Positions 7,197 through 11,069 of a stretch of 11,069 nt of DNA are shown one piece after another. Numbering within the stretch: position 1 is the first letter of the stretch; each line of letters starts with the position of its first letter. Source of the stretch: Ktedonobacteraceae bacterium (GTDB taxonomy: Bacteria > Chloroflexota > Ktedonobacteria > Ktedonobacterales > Ktedonobacteraceae); NCBI GenBank assembly GCA_017354095.1, contig JAFMRP010000070.1, positions 1 to 11,069 on the forward strand, in the 5' to 3' direction. A program made the position numbers and the translations under genes. The notes beneath the pieces are model-generated. The model saw nothing but the letters and a program-made list of their open reading frames with translations. It searched no databases and had not been told where the DNA came from.

Positions 7197-7326
7197 AGAT
7201 ATCTACACATGGGTACTCCGGTCTGGACAGAACGTTTTTCCCTTCACAGGAAGACCGTATAGTGAGATTGCTCTGGCATCTAATACGGATACATCTATGA
7301 TAGTACATACGTACGTCCGGCCGTAG
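7189..7326 (+). CDS. 45-aa ORF overlapping the end of lanT
   Basis: ATG 7189 overlaps the last eight bases of lanT, with GGAG at 7176-7179 at a workable distance, an arrangement that allows translational coupling. It runs 45 codons (starting MSEDIYTWVLRSGQNVFPF, ending IVHTYVRP) to TAG at 7324-7326. No Cys, no double-Gly motif and no hydrophobic helix are visible, so it is neither a precursor nor a membrane protein. It could be a small immunity or accessory protein, the start of a lost gene, or a chance ORF. A possible promoter for the precursors lies inside it. No family recognised. Confidence 0.35.
   Translation: MSEDIYTWVLRSGQNVFPFTGRPYSEIALASNTDTSMIVHTYVRP
7273..7301 (+). promoter_or_regulatory. 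Possible promoter for the precursor genes
   Basis: CTGGCA (7273-7278, four of six to TTGACA) and TATGAT (7296-7301, five of six to TATAAT) are spaced by 17 bases, about 100 bases before the first precursor start. A separate promoter would let precursors be made in excess of transporter. The match is moderate only. Confidence 0.35.
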
Positions 7327-7402
7327 TCATATATATTCAGGCATTGGTATAGCTATGGTGCATCGTTATGTTGCCACCAGACATCAGAAAGGAACAATCA
7401 CT

Positions 7403-7570
7403 ATGAGCATTGAAGAGATCGTCAAAGCCTGGAAGTCCGATGAAGAGGAAGAGAACAGCGCTCCAGCCAATCCGGTGGGTGAGGAACTGACCGAGGAGGA
7501 GTTGCGGGAGGTGAGCGGGGGATTTCCGTGTCCCATCATTTCGTGTTTTGTCAAGCTGACTCAGGCGTAG
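7403..7570 (+). CDS. lanA1: Lanthipeptide precursor 1 (mersacidin-type leader, 15-aa core)
   Basis: The peptide has 55 residues. I chose ATG 7403 because AAAGGA lies just upstream and because all four precursors share the MSIEEI start; an in-frame ATG at 7355 lacks this. Leader residues 1-40 carry IEEIVKAWKS, an acidic run, NPVGEEL and EELREVSGG; the I-x-x-AWK, NPxG and EL...V-x-GG pattern matches class II mersacidin/lichenicidin-type leaders. The predicted LanT cut is after Gly40, releasing FPCPIISCFVKLTQA. This core has Cys43 and Cys48 with only Ser47 and Thr53 as dehydratable residues, both after the first Cys. It is the shortest and simplest of the four. A strong hairpin follows its stop. 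Confidence 0.88.
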   Translation: MSIEEIVKAWKSDEEEENSAPANPVGEELTEEELREVSGGFPCPIISCFVKLTQA

Positions 7571-7578
7571 ATGAGCGG

Positions 7579-7606
7579 GGCCGGCTTCTCGCGGGAGAAG
7601 CCGGCC
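7579..7606 (+). terminator. Perfect 12-bp GC-rich hairpin between precursors 1 and 2 (attenuator or mRNA-processing element)
   Basis: GGCCGGCTTCTC (7579-7590) pairs perfectly with GAGAAGCCGGCC (7595-7606) around a GCGG loop, nine bases after the precursor 1 stop. No T-run follows (GCTGGCCTTACAAG), so it is not a classical intrinsic terminator. It could partly stop transcription or protect the upstream mRNA 3' end, raising precursor 1 relative to downstream genes. Confidence 0.7.
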
Positions 7607-7666
7607 GCTGGCCTTACAAGTTGTATGGGGTAATGTGGTGGCGCATCAGTTGAGAAAGGGAGAGCC

Positions 7667-7855
7667 ATGAGCATTGAAGAGATTGTGCGGGCCTGGAAGT
7701 CTGAGGAGGATGGGAATAGTACGCCCACCAATCCAGTGGGAGAGGAGTTGACCGAAGAGGAGTTGCAGGAGGTAAGCGGGGGTATGCCATGTTGCCCAGC
7801 CCTCTCGTGCAACACAACCTGGCAATGTTTTCCATTTATGACCGTGATTGAGTAG
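7667..7855 (+). CDS. lanA2: Lanthipeptide precursor 2 (23-aa core, four Cys)
   Basis: The peptide has 62 residues; ATG 7667 follows AAAGGGAG (7655-7662). The leader (1-39) is nearly identical to precursor 1: IEEIVRAWKSEED, NPVGEEL, then EELQEVSGG. The core begins MPCCPALSCNTT and continues through WQC to end FMTVIE. Cys are at 42, 43, 48 and 54; Ser47, Thr50, Thr51 and Thr59 are the dehydratable residues. It shares the C-x3-S-C unit (Cys43-PAL-Ser47-Cys48) with the other cores and ends with C-x4-T (Cys54 to Thr59). It is the only core with four Cys, including an adjacent pair, and the only one where a Ser/Thr (Thr50/51) lies a few residues before a non-adjacent Cys (Cys54) in the usual orientation. 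Confidence 0.9.
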   Translation: MSIEEIVRAWKSEEDGNSTPTNPVGEELTEEELQEVSGGMPCCPALSCNTTWQCFPFMTVIE

Positions 7856-7893
7856 CTACTAACTATAAGAAGAAAGGGAGGATTATATTCACC

Positions 7894-8097
7894 ATGAGTA
7901 TTGAAGAGATTGTCAAAGCATGGAAGTCTGAGGAGGAAGGCCTAAATGTAGGTGTGCCAGCGAGTCCGGTGGGTGAGGAACTGACCGAGGAGGAGTTACA
8001 GGAGGTAAGCGGGGGCCTGCCGTGCGAGGCTTTCACCTGCTTCTACGTTGATCTGTCCTGTCTTTTCCATCTCAGCGGCATTATTCCCGCTGATTAA
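7894..8097 (+). CDS. lanA3: Lanthipeptide precursor 3 (26-aa core, three Cys)
   Basis: The peptide has 67 residues. GGGAGG (7876-7881) precedes ATG 7894 at a rather long 12 bases. The leader (1-41) has IEEIVKAWKSEEEG, a slightly longer variable spacer (LNVGVPAS), then PVGEEL and EELQEVSGG. The core starts LPCEAFTCFYVDLSC and ends in a hydrophobic tail with GIIPAD. Cys44, Cys49 and Cys56 are followed by Thr48, Ser55 and Ser61, giving three consecutive units C-x3-T, C-x5-S, C-x4-S, with each Ser/Thr of the first two units directly followed by the next Cys. There are no other Ser/Thr residues in the core, so the count of acceptors equals the count of Cys. Confidence 0.9.
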   Translation: MSIEEIVKAWKSEEEGLNVGVPASPVGEELTEEELQEVSGGLPCEAFTCFYVDLSCLFHLSGIIPAD

Positions 8098-8145
8098 GCG
8101 ATGCTTTGTGGTGGTAAGAAAAACAAGCATGAAGGAGTAAGCAAT

Positions 8146-8343
8146 ATGAGTATTGAAGAGATCATCAAGGCCTGGAAGTCTGAGGAGAATGGTGAGGCGC
8201 CTGAAAGCCCAGTGGGGCTGGAGCTGTCTGAGGAGGAGTTGCAGGAGATCACGGGTGGCCTGCCCTGCACTATTCTTTCGTGTGGAGGTATGGTGTCGTG
8301 CTTGTTGATCGCCAGCGCCAGTTATACGACGACGACGTATTAG
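8146..8343 (+). CDS. lanA4: Lanthipeptide precursor 4 (27-aa core, Thr-rich tail)
   Basis: The peptide has 65 residues. ATG 8146 has GAAGGAG (8131-8137) eight bases upstream and matches the family start; an in-frame ATG at 8101 is less likely. The leader (1-38) is the most divergent: IEEIIKAWKSEENG, SPVGLELSEEEL, QEITGG in place of EVSGG. The core starts LPCTILSCGGMVSC and ends ASASYTTTTY. Cys41, Cys46 and Cys52 are followed by Ser45, Ser51 and Ser57, giving three units C-x3-S, C-x4-S, C-x4-S, the first two directly abutting the next Cys. Thr42, Ser59 and four consecutive Thr near the C-terminus are additional possible dehydration sites. It sits 68 bases before the synthetase start. Confidence 0.9.
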   Translation: MSIEEIIKAWKSEENGEAPESPVGLELSEEELQEITGGLPCTILSCGGMVSCLLIASASYTTTTY

Positions 8344-8350
8344 CGGTGAT

Positions 8351-8380
8351 GGAGGGCCAGGCCTACGGGTCCGACCCTCC
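8351..8380 (+). other. Possible hairpin between precursor 4 and the synthetase
   Basis: GGAGGG (8351-8356) can pair with CCCTCC (8375-8380). An alternative inner stem, GGGT (8367-8370) with ACCC (8374-8377), competes for the same bases. No T-run follows. It could attenuate readthrough into the synthetase gene or be chance. Confidence 0.35.
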
Positions 8381-8411
8381 GCATGATTGATAAGGGAGGA
8401 GGCAAACTGCG

Positions 8412-11069
8412 GTGTTGCTCTCTCGCTGTGATTTGTATGCTAGTGCGGTGGCGCTAGCGGGTGACGTAGGTGCTGTGCGGTGGGACTTCGTTGATCCTGG
8501 CGCCCCCTGCCCTTTTGAGGAAATTCTGGCGCCATTTGTGATGGAGGCTCACCGGCGTTATAGGGAGTGCTCCGGCGCGGCGTATGGACGCCTGACCACA
8601 GGCGCGCAAGGGGTCATGCAGCGCCATTTGCTGCAGATGTTGGTGTCGTTATCGGTGCAGACGCTGCATAGCGAGTTTACCGACGCGTACAGAGAGGCGA
8701 GCAGCAAACAAGCAGTGGATGAACGAACCTTTTACCAGTGCTTCATCGAGCGAATGTATCGAGGGGGATTGGTAGCATTGTCACACCGGTATCCAGCGCT
8801 GGCCGAGTTGCTGGAAACGACCTGCGAGCTGTGGATTGAGGCGGGTGTCGAGTTTTTGCAGCGTCTGGAGGATGATCGGCAGATATTGCAAGACACATTT
8901 GGCCTTGCGGGACCGGTAACAACAATTCAACCCGCGCTCTCGGACGCGCACAACGGACGGCGGACAGTCATGGCTCTGACCTTTGCTTCAGGTCACAAGC
9001 TGGTCTACAAACCCCGAAACGTCGGATTAGAAGTTTGCTACTATCACCTGCTCTCATGGTGTAACGAGCAAGGCCTTACTCCTGCTTGTAGAGTGTTGAC
9101 GGTTCTCGATTGTCAACACTATGGCTGGATGGAATTTGTGGAGCACGAGCCTTGCCAGGATCAAGAAGCTTTGCATCATTACTACCAGAGGGCCGGTATG
9201 ATGCTCTGCCTTGTTTATGCACTTGGTGGGGTGAATTGCACGCATGAGCAGATAATCGCCAGCAGCGAGCAACCTGTGCTGGTGGATGCTGGTCTGCTCT
9301 TGCATGCGTATGCGTGCCCTGATCACCTGAACATAGAGGAGCAGGAATACTGTTCTGATGGAGAGGAACGGGCGTATTCCGTGCTGAATACAGGTTTTCT
9401 CAGCAACTGGCTATCATTTCTCAACACAGCGCAGGTATCTGATCATAGTACGCTGGGAAGTGGGAATACAGCGGAGCGGGCGGCACGGAAGATTGAAGGC
9501 CACGCGCTGAAATATGGAGCATTGAAAGTACGCCAGCACCTGAACACACCCTCATACGAAGGCGCGTCGTCCAGAATAGAGGCATATCGAGACGATATTG
9601 TAGCCGGCTTTCAACGCTGCTACCTGCTATTGATGGAGCAGCGGGAGACGCTTCTGAGGCCGGATAGCCCATTACAGCGATTCAGACAGCAGCAAGCACG
9701 CGTTATCTACCGGCCTGATTGGACTTACGGCGCTGTTTTGCCAAAGCTGCTCGCGCCGGAGAGCCTGCGCGCTGGCGTTGATCGCAGTGCTTTACTAGAA
9801 GAGCAGCTTGGATGGGATCTTATCCCTGTAGAGTATCACTTATGGGAAAAAGGCAATCGCACTCGCTGGCGTCCGGCGTATGTAAGCGAGCAGGAGGCAC
9901 TACTGCGGGGAGACATTCCTTTTTTCACCGCTTACACGGATAGCAACACGCTTATTCTCGACACTCAAGGGGAGATCGCCAACGGTTTACACAGGCCAGG
10001 GTTTGACCTGGTGGTAGAGCGGCTGCAATCGCTGAACCACGCGGATCTGGCCAGGCAGTCTCATTACATTGAGCGTGTGTTGAGTGCTGTGAGCGGCGTG
10101 GGACCGTCACGTAGACTGGTCGCACCTGAGCAAGAGACTGAGCCGGAGGCACACATCTTGCAAGAAGAGGCCTTGCGCATCGCCGAAGATTTGAGCCGGC
10201 AGGCGATTGACACACAGGATGGAGGGGTTACCTGGCTGACAACCAGGTTTCTACTGCGCTCCCAGCACTACCAGCTTCAGCCCATGAGATACAGCCTGTT
10301 TGATGGAATCTGTGGCGTGGTTCTATTCCTGGCCGCGGCGGCCAGAGCATCAGGCGAGGCTCGCTATCGTAACCTGGCGCTGGCCGCGATACAGACGATA
10401 CGCCGGCAGATGCAGAACAATGGCGCGTTATTGAGCAGAGAGATGGGGATAGGAGGAGCCGCAGGGCTGGGTTCCATGGTCTACGCCCTCACGCGCAGCA
10501 GCCATCTGCTGCGCGAGCCAGAACTGCTGGCCAACGCCAGGATGGCCGCGAGATTCATCAAAGCTGAATATATTGCGCGCGACCGGGTGCTAGATGTGGT
10601 GGGAGGATCAGCTGGCGCGATGCTGGGCCTGCTCGCGCTCTACGACGCAGAGCAGGAGCAGGAGGTATTAGAGCTGGCCGTGCTCTGCGCGCAACGCCTG
10701 CTCCAGGCCCGAACCGCGACCCAGGCGGGCTGCCTGGCCTGGCCCACGCTGGGGGGAAGGCATATGACAGGCTACGCGCATGGTATAGCGGGGATTGCCT
10801 ATGCCCTGGCACGACTGTATACAGTCACGCGGGATGCTGGGCTGCTAACGGCAGCTCGTGAAGCCCTGCTCTATGAGGATTGCGCGTTTCTCAGTGCGAT
10901 CGGCAACTGGCCTGACGAGGTTGGAGGGAATGCGTCGTCTGTCATGGCAACCTGGTGTCATGGCGCGCCCGGTATCGGCCTGGCGCGTCTTGGCGGGCTG
11001 CCTGTGCTGGATTCCGCGCGTATTCGCAACGATATTGAGGTCGCGCTGCAGACGACGAGGAGCCAGTCA
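8412..11069 (+). CDS. lanM: Class II lanthipeptide synthetase LanM with a degenerate dehydratase active site (3' end outside window)
   Basis: The start is GTG 8412 after GGGAGGAGG (8394-8402); an in-frame TAA at 8391 excludes an earlier start. The frame stays open to the edge (886 codons visible). Family LanMs phosphorylate and eliminate Ser/Thr, then add Cys to form (methyl)lanthionine. The DUF4135 dehydratase part shows LSDAHNGRR (Asp178, His180) and LVYKPR (Lys200). Where the family has D-x-H-x-x-N and D-x-E, this protein has Asn275-x-Thr277-x-x-Gln280 and Asp292-x-Gly294. The elimination motif R-x-I-x-R-P-T reads RVIYRPD (Arg430 kept, Thr replaced by Asp436). The LanC-like part has the YAHGIAG His790, the WCHGAPG Cys849 and several Gly-rich toroid motifs (GGAAGLGSM, GGSAGAML); the last Cys-His zinc pair would lie beyond the edge. 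The region before Asp178 is about 70 residues shorter than in CylM, by my recollection of CylM numbering. It is an open frame without stops, so function is probably kept or altered, not lost to recent decay. Confidence 0.9.
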   Translation, partial: MLLSRCDLYASAVALAGDVGAVRWDFVDPGAPCPFEEILAPFVMEAHRRYRECSGAAYGRLTTGAQGVMQRHLLQMLVSLSVQTLHSEFTDAYREASSKQAVDERTFYQCFIERMYRGGLVALSHRYPALAELLETTCELWIEAGVEFLQRLEDDRQILQDTFGLAGPVTTIQPALSDAHNGRRTVMALTFASGHKLVYKPRNVGLEVCYYHLLSWCNEQGLTPACRVLTVLDCQHYGWMEFVEHEPCQDQEALHHYYQRAGMMLCLVYALGGVNCTHEQIIASSEQPVLVDAGLLLHAYACPDHLNIEEQEYCSDGEERAYSVLNTGFLSNWLSFLNTAQVSDHSTLGSGNTAERAARKIEGHALKYGALKVRQHLNTPSYEGASSRIEAYRDDIVAGFQRCYLLLMEQRETLLRPDSPLQRFRQQQARVIYRPDWTYGAVLPKLLAPESLRAGVDRSALLEEQLGWDLIPVEYHLWEKGNRTRWRPAYVSEQEALLRGDIPFFTAYTDSNTLILDTQGEIANGLHRPGFDLVVERLQSLNHADLARQSHYIERVLSAVSGVGPSRRLVAPEQETEPEAHILQEEALRIAEDLSRQAIDTQDGGVTWLTTRFLLRSQHYQLQPMRYSLFDGICGVVLFLAAAARASGEARYRNLALAAIQTIRRQMQNNGALLSREMGIGGAAGLGSMVYALTRSSHLLREPELLANARMAARFIKAEYIARDRVLDVVGGSAGAMLGLLALYDAEQEQEVLELAVLCAQRLLQARTATQAGCLAWPTLGGRHMTGYAHGIAGIAYALARLYTVTRDAGLLTAAREALLYEDCAFLSAIGNWPDEVGGNASSVMATWCHGAPGIGLARLGGLPVLDSARIRNDIEVALQTTRSQS

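Noticed and set aside
7579..7606. Classical rho-independent terminator
   Set aside because: The stem is excellent but no T-run follows, and further precursors and the synthetase lie downstream; listed as a possible attenuator or processing hairpin only.
7403..8259. Spaced near-identical blocks that could suggest a CRISPR or VNTR array
   Set aside because: Each block is an in-frame leader with its own ribosome site, start and stop; spacing and lengths differ, so these are duplicated genes.
9054..10812. Several 83-90 codon minus-strand open frames inside the synthetase
   Set aside because: They are shadows of the LanM frame in GC-rich DNA, without motifs or start signals.
8412..11069. LanM as a pseudogene
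   Set aside because: No stop or frameshift appears across 886 codons, the start has a strong ribosome site, and many dehydratase and cyclase motifs are kept; altered function fits better than decay.

Overview
The window looks like an accessory region of a Ktedonobacteria-type Chloroflexota chromosome. I infer this from the style of the genes and claim no database match. The clues are a large helix-turn-helix/NB-ARC/TPR protein, a class II lanthipeptide operon with several mersacidin-like leaders, and a LanM/LanT pair of the multi-precursor kind. No rRNA, tRNA, CRISPR array or transposase gene was found.

Left part (1-1943): a worn region. It opens with the C-terminal end of an Eco57I-like (type IIG style) adenine-specific DNA methyltransferase, cut by the window edge. 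A 30-codon orphan ORF with a good ribosome site follows, then an AT-rich stretch with a near-consensus sigma-70-type promoter. Next come a 134-aa unrecognised ORF crossed by an array of GTGGA(A/G)CTT repeats, a short 20-21 base tandem repeat, and what looks like the C-terminal remnant of another gene. This reads as a decayed defence or restriction island.

Middle part (1981-4542, minus strand): one 853-aa protein with an N-terminal XRE-type helix-turn-helix, an NB-ARC nucleotide-binding module with intact Walker motifs, and about eight TPR units. It is divergent from the lanthipeptide operon across a 215-base gap, so it could be its regulator. The architecture is also that of NLR-like bacterial immune proteins.

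Right part (4758-11069, plus strand): a class II lanthipeptide locus. In order it holds a 64-aa single-pass membrane protein resembling only the N-terminus of an HlyD-type adaptor; LanT (C39 peptidase, membrane domain and ATPase); a 45-codon ORF overlapping the lanT stop; four precursor peptides with nearly identical leaders ending in GG but different cores; and a LanM-type synthetase running off the right edge. The expected workflow is that LanM binds the common leader and processes the core, and LanT cuts after GG and exports the product.

Two things do not fit the textbook. First, the LanM dehydratase domain has lost several residues needed for Ser/Thr phosphorylation and elimination: DxH is NxT, the following Asn is Gln, DxE is DxG, and the elimination Thr is Asp. 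The cyclase His and first Cys remain. Second, in all four cores the first Cys precedes every Ser/Thr, and the residues tile as Cys-x(3-5)-Ser/Thr, often with the next Cys directly adjacent. This predicts Cys-to-downstream-Ser/Thr rings or a different chemistry. Together these make the locus a candidate for an atypical lanthipeptide-like system.
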